Shown here one piece after another: positions 1-8,925 of a stretch of DNA of 64,000 nucleotides. Numbering within the stretch: the first letter of the stretch is position 1; each line of letters starts with the position of its first letter. The position numbers and the translations under genes were made by a program. The notes below the pieces were generated by a model that saw nothing but the letters and a program-made list of their open reading frames with translations, ran no database searches and was not told the origin of the DNA. This DNA comes from Drosophila persimilis (lineage: Eukaryota > Arthropoda > Insecta > Diptera > Drosophilidae), in assembly GCF_003286085.1 (NCBI RefSeq), contig NW_020825321.1, forward strand, positions 2,294,001 to 2,358,000. The letters are read 5' to 3'.

Positions 1-1
1 C

Positions 2-91
2 AACATCTGTGGCTCTCTCCTCGGGCAGGAGATCATTTTCGGCTGGGTACTCACAGGTCCAGTGCCTCAGGTGATGAATCAAATCTCATAG
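2..91 (+). pseudogene. Retroelement protease-end fragment
   Basis: A 29-codon open stretch ends in TAG at 89-91 and contains the motif FGWVLTGPV. That motif is typical of the segment just after the aspartic protease in BEL/Pao-type and gag-like Drosophila repeats. The frame is cut by the window start, so only the tail is visible. From 92 to 318 I see no convincing coding frame. Assignment rests on one short motif. Confidence 0.4.
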
Positions 92-318
92 TTCTCGAGT
101 CAAATTTCCAGACGACCTATCACACTGGTAGAAGACTCGGGGTCTTTTTACGACAGCAATTTCCTTCCAGCTCCCTCCGCAGAAGTTCTCGAACGGTCTC
201 CTGACCGACGGAAATATTTCCAAAATATGCACTGTATGAAAGCTCTACGCTCCGGTCCGAATTCAAGCCTGAACTCGAAGGTGAATCCGTCCTTAGATCA
301 ACATAGCCTCACCAGACT

Positions 319-969
319 ATGCAACCGGGCGGCAATTTCCAATGTCTTAAATGTGCCTCTCACCCGTTCCAAGATCGTTACTTATGTGTCTTCGACGCCT
401 TTCAACCTAGTTCTCCGCACCCAGATATGGCCCCACGTCCCCGCGCCAACCGCACAAGGGAGAACCGACATGCTCGGGAAATTGGGTCCTACCGTTGCCG
501 AATCTGCCAAGGAGTCCATCCGCTACGGACCTACCACCAATTTCTTCTCCTGAGCCCCGAAGAGAGACTCCGAGCTGTCCTTATCAACCAGTATTGCGGG
601 AACTGCCTGGCTCACCAACACTCCGACAAGAACAACCACACGCTACTCCACGTACCCACGTCTCGTCGTCCAGCCCGCTCAGCCTCGGGAGCATCGTCGC
701 CATCGAACCATGCCAAACGCCGCCCTCGTCGTCCAGCCCGCTCAGCCGCGACTGTACCGTCGTCATCTACATCGGCTCACGACGAACGACACACTCCATC
801 CACAGATGGTGGGGAGGATGTTCAGGCCAGCAGTAAACAATTTTCGCGCACTGTGTCAACTCCGTGCGCCCCGGTCCCAACTCGCTCTCGCGCGCTCGGA
901 GGGGCGCTCGGATCCACAATCCACGATCCACACGGCGCTCACGGCAGCAAAAGCATCATAAGGCATTGA
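319..969 (+). pseudogene. gag-like zinc-binding protein fragment
   Basis: The open frame encodes about 216 residues. From about residue 58 it reads YRCRICQGVHPLR, then a leucine-rich helix-like stretch, then CGNCLAHQHS and NNHTLLH. This Cys/His layout resembles the degenerate zinc-binding gag-like proteins dispersed in Drosophila genomes. The tail is rich in Arg, Ser and Pro and ends near GGALGSTIHD. The expected CxxCG segment before HHTLLH appears shortened, so I read it as a decayed copy. The visible start is not a reliable initiator. Downstream (970-1150) is GC-rich, then AT-rich non-coding sequence. Confidence 0.45.
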
Positions 970-1159
970 GTTAGTTAGTTACAATTTCTCCCCGCTTCAG
1001 ACGGGGGCGCGACCCCGTGACCCCGCGACCCCCGCGCGACCCCCCCAACCAAATACACACACATAATTATATATATACCACGAAACACAACGGTTTTTCA
1101 ACGGTTTTGACGGCTACTCGGAGGTTCACTGGATCATCAATTTCGTTGTGGGAGAGTTA

Positions 1160-2090
1160 AGCTTCGATCGAATATGAGGCACTTGGGCATATGAAGGAAA
1201 TGCACACGAAGGAAATAGCAAGATCACGATATTTTATTCCACATCACTGTGTAATGAAACCTGACAGCTCTACTACGAAATTGAGAGTTGTCTTTGATGC
1301 TTCTGCTGTTACGTCGTCCGGCAAATCACTCAACGATTTGATGCATAAAGGCCCGACCGTGTAAAGTTCGATATTTTCAATATTTCTTCGATTCCGGATG
1401 CACAAATATGTATTTACGGCTGACATCGAACAAATGTATCGTCAGATCTGGGTCAATCCTGAGGACCAGTATTATCAAACAATAGTATGGCGAAATGATC
1501 CATCAGAAGATCTGAGATATTACAGACTTAAAACTGTAACATATGGAACTCAGGCAGCTCCATATTTAGCCACAAAATGCCTACAATATCTTGTTCAAAA
1601 GGGCAAGAGAGAATACCCGGCGGGAGATGCTGCACTAGAAAAGGATTTTTATGTTTATGGTTGCTTAACAGGAGCAGATTCTATACCAGAGGCCCTCCAG
1701 AAACAGAAAGAACTTAACCAGCTCTTGCAAAAAGCAGGATTTAAGCTGAGAAAATAGTGCACAAACAACTTTCACATACTACAGGACATTCCGAAGAAAG
1801 ATATGATTTCAAACGTAAAACTGGAAGATACCGATTATGAGGACTGTAGCATAAAGACCCTTGGGATCACTTGGATGCTTAAAGCGGACCATTTTTGTGG
1901 CAAAACAGAAATTGCAATAAAAGATATAATAACCAGAAGAGATGTCGTATCCGAAATTTTTAGGATTTTCGATTGTCTGGGGCTATTTTCACCGGTGGGC
2001 ATGAAGGCAAACATTTTTATGCAACACCTCAGCAAGGAAGGACTTGGATATGAAGAAGCACTTCCAGTACATCTTTAGGAAGAATGGAAA
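1160..2090 (+). pseudogene. BEL/Pao pol fragment (reverse transcriptase), defective
   Basis: Reverse transcriptase of a BEL/Pao LTR retrotransposon. Visible landmarks are the FIPHH-type segment near 1228, KLRVVFDAS near 1280, TADIEQMYRQ (RT motif A) from 1420, and TLGITW in the connection region near 1857. The frame is interrupted by a TAA near 1362 and a TAG near 1755. The catalytic box should read YVDD but encodes YVYG (1650-1661), so both catalytic aspartates are replaced. It is cut on the right where LINE-A sequence starts at about 2091. Gag, RNase H, integrase and LTRs are absent. No member of this family elsewhere in the window is clearly the same copy. Confidence 0.75.
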
Positions 2091-2885
2091 TGCAATGCTC
2101 TTGGCACATTTTTTGATTCTTGTGTCCCGCTTTCTTGTCCGACTAGATCTGGAAAACCCCCTTGGTTTACCAAAGAGTTATCCAGTCTAAAAATCTTAAA
2201 ATCAAGACTTTATAAAAAATTTCAAGAAGTGGGTTCTCCTACTTCTTACTCTCGCTATGTAATAGCTCGGTCAAATTTTTCAGTTCTTAATGCTCAATGC
2301 TATAAGAACTACCTATCTCGATGCAGGATACGTTTTTCTCAGGACCCTAAACAGTTTTACTGCTTCGTAAACAGTAAGCGTAGAACGTCCGCACACCCAT
2401 CAGGCATTTGTCGATCTTTTTGCCCAAGATTTCCTAACCACCTATTCTGAGGAAAGCTACTCTGGTCATCCGTACCCATACGGTTTACCGAGATCGAACG
2501 GCATTTTCAGTCCTTTGTTAAATGAATGTTCTTTACTTCATGATCTTCGACTAGTTAAGCCGGTGTTTTCACCGGGTCCAGACAGGGTTCCAGGTTGTGT
2601 ACTCAGGTACTGGGCCGAGGCTCTGCGTGGAGTCTTGCTTATACTATTCACCCTGTCCATCGATTCTTCTTGCTTCTGAAGCAAAAAATTATAAAAGTAT
2701 AGCAAAGTTATTCGCTATTCCTAAAATGTTTGAGAAGGTTTTAACTTCGCACTTGCAACATCTTTGCAAGTCACTTATATCTCGAACACAGCATGGGTTT
2801 AGAAGGCGGCGATCAACCACCAAGAACTTGTTAGCTCTGTCATTATTAAAGGCTTTCAAGGCAACTTACAGACGGAAACTTATAT
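2091..2885 (+). mobile_element. LINE-A fragment (CR1-type non-LTR element)
   Basis: This stretch matches the middle of the LINE-A copies at 20380-21180, 26300-26720 (reverse) and 31684-32570. It covers the linker between endonuclease and reverse transcriptase and the start of RT, with the segment FVNSKRR near 2370 and SPGPD near 2573. It has small deletions relative to the other copies, including loss of the segment just before EAKNYKSIAKL. It joins BEL sequence abruptly on the left. On the right it breaks off mid-RT at a TATATA run, where a gypsy LTR begins. It is a dead fragment. Confidence 0.75.
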
Positions 2886-2891
2886 ATATAT

Positions 2892-3220
2892 AGTGACATA
2901 TCTATAGTCCATGCTCCGCATACCCTTATCTATGTCCATTACCCTACACCCACAGACTATAAACAATCCGACAACCTCAGCCTCGAACCACCATAAACAA
3001 TCTCACGCTCGAAGTGGACAACGCGTAGCCGATAGCAGGCAATGTAAACAAACACCCTAAGCTAGAAGTTGAACATAAAACAATAGAAACAACCAAGTTA
3101 ATTCCGTTCAAGACATCTGACTTCAGTCATCGTTCGGGATCTAACTAACCTTTGTACGCTAAGATTAAGTGAAATAATAAATCTTTTTAAAAACTTAAAC
3201 TCAAGTGTCGCATATTCAAC
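2892..3220 (+). repeat. 5' LTR of gypsy (17.6/297-type) element
   Basis: It begins AGTGACATAT after a run of TATATA and ends at CAAC/T directly before a primer site, the arrangement of the 17.6/297 errantivirus group. It aligns at both ends with the LTR at 17499-18192 but is 329 rather than 694 bp, having lost about 365 bp from the middle. A poly(A) signal-like AATAATAAATC lies near 3175. The TATAAATC and downstream CAGTTC of the longer LTR are missing, so its core promoter may be gone. Confidence 0.8.
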
Positions 3221-3238
3221 TGGCGCAGTCGGTAGGAT
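3221..3238 (+). promoter_or_regulatory. Primer binding site, tRNA-Ser type
   Basis: TGGCGCAGTCGGTAGGAT is complementary to the 3' end (with CCA) of Drosophila tRNA-Ser, the primer known for the 17.6 and 297 elements. It follows the LTR directly, and this fixes the element's orientation as plus. Confidence 0.85.
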
Positions 3239-3246
3239 CTCAGTTA
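3238..3246 (+). repeat. Target-site duplication, left copy
   Basis: TCTCAGTTA here recurs at 4890-4898, on the other side of the minus-strand LOA LINE. The flanking gypsy leader reads on from one copy to the other, so the LINE entered the gypsy leader just after the primer site. Confidence 0.8.
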
Positions 3247-4889
3247 GGTTAGGTTAGGTTAACCCGGACGGCCCTCAGCGGGGCCGCGCATAGGCCAATA
3301 TGGCCCTTAGTTATCCGGATGGGGGGGTGTATGAACCGTCGCGGGAGTGTTAATGTGTTTTTAAAAAGTCCCCGAGAATCGAGGTGTTTTTAGCATAGGC
3401 CAGCAGTTCCTGAGGCGTCCTTTTGGAGGCATCTTCCAGTGATGCCAACACTGGGGCGCCCAGGTATCTCCTCCTTGCCCTTGAGAGAGCCGGACAGTTG
3501 CAGATGAGATGTTCCAGGGTTTCGATAGCCCCAGGTTCCTCACATTTCCTGCAACTGTCTCTGTTGGTGGTGCCTAGCTTTGCTGCATGTGCAGCAGCCA
3601 GACAGTGACCTGTTAGTATTCCCACCATCAGTCTGCAGTCCTTTCGTGGTAGGTGCAGTAGGTAGTGGCTAAGTTTCTCGTTGCGCTCCTTGCACATTAT
3701 CTTCGAGGTTCTGCAGGTGGTGGTACTCCTCCACCTGCTATCAGTCTGTGCTCTAGCCTGCTTCTCTAGATCGCCTTGCAGCGTTCTGAGGGAGACAGGC
3801 ACGTTCTCGGTTCTCCTATTCTCCAGCCCGACGCCCTCCTTAGCTAGTACGTCCGCCGCTTCGTTTCCTTCGATGCCCTGGTGGCTGGGAACCCAATAGA
3901 TCCGCACTGTCTTTGTCGTGCTTAGGATGTCTAATGCCTCCCTGCTCGCCAAGACACTTCTGGAACTGACCACGGACGACTGCATGGATCTTATCGCCGC
4001 TTGGCTGTCGACGAATAGGTTGACCGCATCGTGTGCTCGTTCTGTGAGGAGAGCGACCTCCGCTGCTTTCCCGATGGCAAAAACTTCTGCCTGGAATATG
4101 CTGCATGGGTCGGGTAGCTTATACGACAGCCTTATCTCGGGGTCTGTGCAGTATAGGCCCGCTCCTACTCCTCCGTCCATCTTGGAGCCGTCTGTGTATA
4201 TATTGAGGTGCTCAGTTTGGTCCCTTCCAATCTTCCAGTCTTCAGGTCCCAGAGATGTGGTTGTTTTGACGTCAAGGCAAGTTTGGGGGGTCATGTAGTC
4301 AGTTGATCTGGTCATTTCCCTGCCGATTGAACTATGCCCGTATCCTTGTGGCGATAGATTTCCTGATGCTATGAGGCGTTGTGCTGCCTTTCCCGCAATC
4401 AGGCGAGCTTGAATGTCCAGGGGGTCGATTCCGAGTATGGTTTCGAGTGCTTTTGTTGGGGTTGACCTCAGCGCCCCTGTAATACAGAGCAGAGCCTGTC
4501 GCTGAGTCTTCTCCATAAGCTTATGGTATGTCTTCTTTTCAGTAGCCTGCCACCACACTAAGGCTCCATACAGCAGAGTTGGTCGCACCACCGAGATGTA
4601 GATCCAGTGCATTAGAGCAGGTGACAGGCCCCATGTGCTGCTGAGCATCTTCTTGGATGCGTAAAGCGCAATGGTAGCCTTCTTCACCCTTTCCACTACA
4701 TTGGGCCTCCATGCCAGCTTGCTGTCCAGTACTGTGCCTAGGTATTTCACCTGTGATTTTGGGGTCAGCCTAGTTTGGTCAATTTTCGGGGGGGTCCATA
4801 TCGGTACCTTGTACCTCTTGGTAAAGAGGATGAGGTCCGTCTTGTCCGCGTTGATACTGAGTCCTACCTCTTCCGCCCACTCACGTATC
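3247..4889 (-). mobile_element. LOA/R1-type LINE, 5'-truncated (LOA-1)
   Basis: A non-LTR retrotransposon on the minus strand. Its open frame runs uninterrupted from the truncated 5' end (4889) to a stop at about 3350. It covers the RT thumb (KYLGTVLDSKLAW), a connector, then an RNase H domain with all acidic residues visible: YTDGSKMDGG, FQAEVFAI, FVDSQAAIRS and WVPSHQGIEGNEAAD. It ends in a Cys/His finger (CRKC, then HLICNC). RNase H in a LINE of this layout points to the LOA clade or a relative. The 3' end is three TTAGG units in plus-strand reading (3244-3260). The perfect target duplication and unbroken frame suggest a recent insertion. RT motifs up to YADD were lost by 5' truncation. 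Confidence 0.8.
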
Positions 4890-4898
4890 TCTCAGTTA
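4890..4898 (+). repeat. Target-site duplication, right copy
   Basis: TCTCAGTTA, matching 3238-3246. The gypsy leader resumes here and leads to the gag start at 5024. Confidence 0.8.
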
Positions 4899-5023
4899 AA
4901 ATTGAATCCATTTTTTTAGACAATCAATTGGCGTAGTGACAGTTACAGTGCGTAGTAACCTACAGTGATCAGAGAAAAAGTGACGCTAATACTAAAAAAA
5001 AACTCAATTAATATTAAAAAAAC

Positions 5024-5739
5024 ATGCCGCTAACAGATATACACCTGAACCAAGCCTTGAAGTCAATCAGGCCAATTCCACCATACGACGGATGCCAAGA
5101 ACGTCTAAGCTCGTTCATAAGCAGGATTGAGTACATCTCCGAATTGTACCCAACAGAAGACATCCGGCAACAAAGCATCATCTACGGAGCCACTGAGGGT
5201 CAACTGTGCGGACGAGCACAACTTTTATCACAGAGCCTTCAACCCAACACCTGGAGTGATCTAAAGGAAGCCCTAATCAGCAAATTCAACAACCACACTC
5301 CATACGAGACGCTACTACAACAATTACACGATACCAAATTCAATGGGAGTATTCGTAAGTTCATAGAGGAACTAGAAATTAAGTCCAATGTTATAATAAG
5401 CAAACTAAATCTGGAAACTAGCGCAGAAAATAAGATAATCTTTAAAAACGCTCTGGCAAATGCCACCAGACATACCATAGAAGATGCACTACCCAATAAA
5501 CTGTTCATCATTTTAGCAAAAAAAGACATTTCTAATATGGCTAATCTAGAAAAAGCAGCTCAAGAGTTACGAATCTACGAAAATTTCGTAAATGATAACA
5601 AGAATCACGAACACTCAAGGAACGGAAATAACAATCGTAGGAATGTTGGAACTTATTACCCTCGTTATAGTAATAATGATTCTAACAATCAAAACCCAAG
5701 TACTTCTAGAAATAACCATGGATCGAATAGAAACGAGGG
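5024..5739 (+). pseudogene. gag: gypsy gag, 5' part (copy A)
   Basis: The gag of the gypsy-type element starts at ATG 5024 (MPLTDIHLNQAL). It runs open for about 239 codons and becomes Asn-rich at its end, as gag proteins of the 17.6/297/Tom group do. The capsid-like region includes LYPTEDIRQQ and WSDLKEALISKF. No CCHC knuckle is seen. A DINE-1-like repeat cuts the frame at about 5740. The rest of the frame resumes at about 6800. The gene is disrupted and cannot give a full-length Gag. Confidence 0.8.
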
Positions 5740-6797
5740 GGAACGTTGTGAATTGCTGCGGACACCGCAACTCTACAGTTATACCCGATACTTAGTCAGT
5801 ATGGCTCTCCTCCGGCAGACGCCGCTAATATTAAACGACACGACAAAGAGTGCGTGCGAGAGAGACAGAAAATCAGTCTGAGCATGACGTCGGGCGCTGC
5901 GTAGCCACTGCAAATTGATTTGTTCCTTTTGGCTATAAAAATGATCTGATCTGATCCAGATTCAGCAATATGATAGACATGATCATTATCTATGATTCTG
6001 CGTTTTTAGTTTTCTCGAATCTGAAATATTGTGGATGCAAAAGTTCTTCGTCTTTTGTGTGGGCGGAAGGGGGTGGGTCGAAATTTTGAGATATACGTTT
6101 TATAGTAGATCAAAGTAGATCTAACTGGAGTGCGGATACTAAATTTGGTTACTCTAGCGTTAATAGTCTCTGAGATTTGTGAATATCCCCAGATTTGCAT
6201 CCTTTGCGGGGGCGGAAGGGGGTGAGGCGAAATTTTGAAACAAACTCGTCTCGGTCCGATATATTAGGAGTGTAGATACCAAATTTGGTTGCTCAAGCTT
6301 TTATACTATCTGAGATCTAGGCGCTAATGTTTTACTCTAAGAAAAGCCGCCTATGCTACGTGTGTGTTAGAGAGAGACAGGGCGAGAAAAAATGAAATTG
6401 TTTTCTTGATGCTGGCTATAATAATAATACGATCCAATTCAGATTCTGCAGTCTAAAAGATATGGTCATTCTCTACGATTCTGCGTTTTTGGTTTTATCG
6501 TATCTTTAAAAATGTGGAGCAGTGACATATCACAGAAGTCTGGATCCAAAACATCGTTGCTCTAGCTCTTATAGTCTTTGAGCACTAGGCGCTGAAGGGG
6601 ACGGACAGACGGACGGACGGACAGACGGACAAACGGACGGACGGACAGACAGACATGGCTCAATCGACTCGGCTATTGATGCTGATCATGAATATATATA
6701 CTTTATGGGGTCGGAAACGATTCCTTCTGGACGTTACATCCACTTTCACCACAAATCTAATATACCCCAATACTCATTTTGAGTATCGGGTATAATA
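5740..6797 (-). mobile_element. DINE-1/mini-me-like element inserted in gag
   Basis: A non-coding repeat in reverse orientation to the copy at 22878-23743. Read on the minus strand it starts TATACCCGATACTCAAAATG. It then has a TATATA run, a conserved block containing GATCAGCATCAATAGCCGAG, and a (GTCY)n tract (on the plus strand the GGAC/AGAC repeats at 6600-6655). It ends in GTTGCGG-TGT-CCGCAGCAAC, a short hairpin near 5755. These are hallmarks of Drosophila mini-me/DINE-1 (Helentron-associated) elements. It carries no proteins and depends on a Helitron-like helper. The body holds two related blocks (near 6060 and 6210) with the phrase AAATTTGGT. Confidence 0.8.
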
Positions 6798-7038
6798 ATT
6801 GAGGAAATAATGCCGCAAATAATACATGAATTATTTATTTAATCAATTTAGAAATTCCCTAAACCAGGGCAGAGCACAGAATCCCACTAACTATCAAACC
6901 AATCAGACTCAGGTAGGTAGCAGTGCACTGAATCAGCCGGTCAAACGATCAAGGGAAAGTCAAAGTGGACAAATGAAAATGGATTTAAATTTTCAGCAGA
7001 GTGCCTCGGAAGAAATCGAGGAAGACCATATATAGAAA
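6798..7038 (+). pseudogene. gag: gypsy gag, 3' part (copy A)
   Basis: The Asn/Gln-rich gag tail resumes right of the DINE-1 insertion. It runs to a TAG near 7035, with residues such as KRSRESQSGQMKMDL and an acidic end SEEIEEDH. It is severed from its start by the insertion. The pol frame follows within a few nucleotides, as expected for a gag-pol frameshift layout. Confidence 0.6.
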
Positions 7039-7040
7039 TA

Positions 7041-7767
7041 ATGGTAAATAATAAAAAATTAAGAGGTATCGCGGACTCGGGATCGTCAATAAATATAATA
7101 AAAGAAAACTATACAGATTCTAAAGTCGATAGCAACAACCTCACTGTCCATACCATCAATGGACCCGTCAGTCTGACTAAGAGCATTACTGCAGTGCAAC
7201 CAAAAATTGTCGACAAAACAAAAATGTTATATACATAATTTTTCTGAAAATTATGACATACTCTTAGGCAGAGAATATTTGATGGCCAGCAAAGCCGTAA
7301 TCGATTACCGAAATGAAGCGGTAACGTTAGGAGTAATTGCCGACGGCAAGACCGCACACAAAGGTGATAAGTCATCTTCAAAGGAAGATATAACTACATC
7401 TACGTGCCTTGACCCATCTCCTGAAGGAGAGCAATACTTCGCTTCCGCGTTAGAGAATGAATTAAGGGAATGTAACCAGCTAAGGTTGGAACATTTAAAT
7501 GACGAAGAAAAAGAGAAACTAAAGAAAGTTCTCTATGAGTTCAAGGACGTGCAGTATAAAGAAGGTGACATTTTGACCTTCACTAGTACAATAAAGCACG
7601 AAATTAAAACCCATCACGAAGATCCAGTATATCGTCGACCATACAAATATGCTGAAATACACGATCAAGAAGTGAATCAACAATCCCTATTGTGCACCCA
7701 TTGCTATGATACCAAAGAAAATAGATGCTTCAGGAAAGCAGAAATATCGAATGGTAGTAGATTATAG
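7041..7767 (+). pseudogene. pol: gypsy pol, protease and pre-RT region (copy A)
   Basis: The aspartic protease is recognisable by ADSGSSINII near 7075. A later segment, DILLGREYLMASKAVIDY, near 7255 resembles the family's second protease box. The two lie in different frames, since the first stops at about 7238. Another shift near 7700-7767 separates this part from the RT frame. The region is therefore broken at least twice. It lies between gag and RT as in all Metaviridae. Confidence 0.65.
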
Positions 7768-8925
7768 AAATCTAAACGAAGTGACAATCAAGGATAAATT
7801 TCGTACACCCAGAATGGACGAAATACTAGATAAACTAGGTAGGTGCCAATATTTCACAACAATCGATTTAGCTAAAGGATTCCATCAAATTCCTATGGAA
7901 CCTAGCTCAATCCCAAAAACAGCTTACTCTACTAAGCATGGTCATTACGAGTTCACTCGTATGCCTTTTGGGCTAACCACTGCCCCCGCCCCATTTCAAA
8001 GATGCATGAACAATCTGTTAGAAGATTTCATTTTCAAAGATTGCCTTGTGTATCTAGACGATATCATTATCTATTCCACATCATTGGAAGAACATTTGTT
8101 GTCTCTTAAAAGGGTCTTTGGAAAGTTGAGAGATGCAAACCTCAAACTTCAAATGGATAAGTTTGAATTCCTGAAGAAAGAAACGGAATTCGTAGGCCAT
8201 GTAGTAACAACTAACGGCATAGTTCCTAATCCAAAGAAAATATCCGCCATAATAAACTTCCCAATACCCAATACAACCACAAAAATAAAATCATTCATAG
8301 GTTTATGTGGATTTTATAGGAAATTCATTCCCAATTTCGCTAATATAGCAAAACCAATGACACTTAAATTAAAGAAACGAGCAGTCATAGACCCAACCGA
8401 GGAAAAATACGTTGAGGCCTTCAAAAAGTTGAAAGTACTTATCACCTCAGACCCCATCCTCGCATTCCCAGAGATCAACAAAATGTTCACGGTAACAACC
8501 GATGCAATTAACCTTGCATTAGGACCGGTGTTGTCACAAGACCACAAACCAATTTGCTACGCAAGTAGAACCTTAAACGAGCATGAAATCAATTATTAAG
8601 CAATAGAAAAGGAATTACTAGCTATAGTTTGGGCAACTAAGTATTTCAGATCATACCTGTTTGGTAGAACGTTTGATATATTAAGTGATCATAAACCCTT
8701 GATTTGGTTGAATAACCTCAAGGAACCAAATATGAAGCTACAACGATGGAAGATCAAATTAAATGAATTTGACTTCAAAATAAAATATTTACCAGGAAAG
8801 GAGAACCATGTAGCCGATGCGTTATCGAGAGTAAAGATTAACGAAAACCTACTCGGAGAAACCATTAATAGTGATTGTGCAACGGTCCATAGCGCGCCAG
8901 AAGATAATACAAATTATATTCCACT
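7706..8925 (+). pseudogene. pol: gypsy pol, RT and RNase H (copy A)
   Basis: A reverse transcriptase of Ty3/gypsy type. Visible boxes are [21 protein letters not shown] (motif A), [13 protein letters not shown], and the catalytic [10 protein letters not shown] with YLDD at 8051-8062. The RNase H start [13 protein letters not shown] lies near 8485 and a later RNase H/tether segment [12 protein letters not shown] near 8800. The frame is open from 7706 to a TAA at 8597-8599, and the frame continues after it. The same TAA occurs in copy B at 14884. The element is cut at 8925 by the tail of the second LOA LINE, so integrase and env are absent from this copy. Confidence 0.8.

Noticed and set aside
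3240..3262. A genuine telomere array
   Set aside because: Only three TTAGG units, located at the 3' end of a LINE, and the same at a second LINE.
6600..6655. Microsatellite GGAC/AGAC as a separate repeat, or CRISPR-like spacing
   Set aside because: It is the (GTCY)n tract that belongs to mini-me/DINE-1 elements. There are no spacers.
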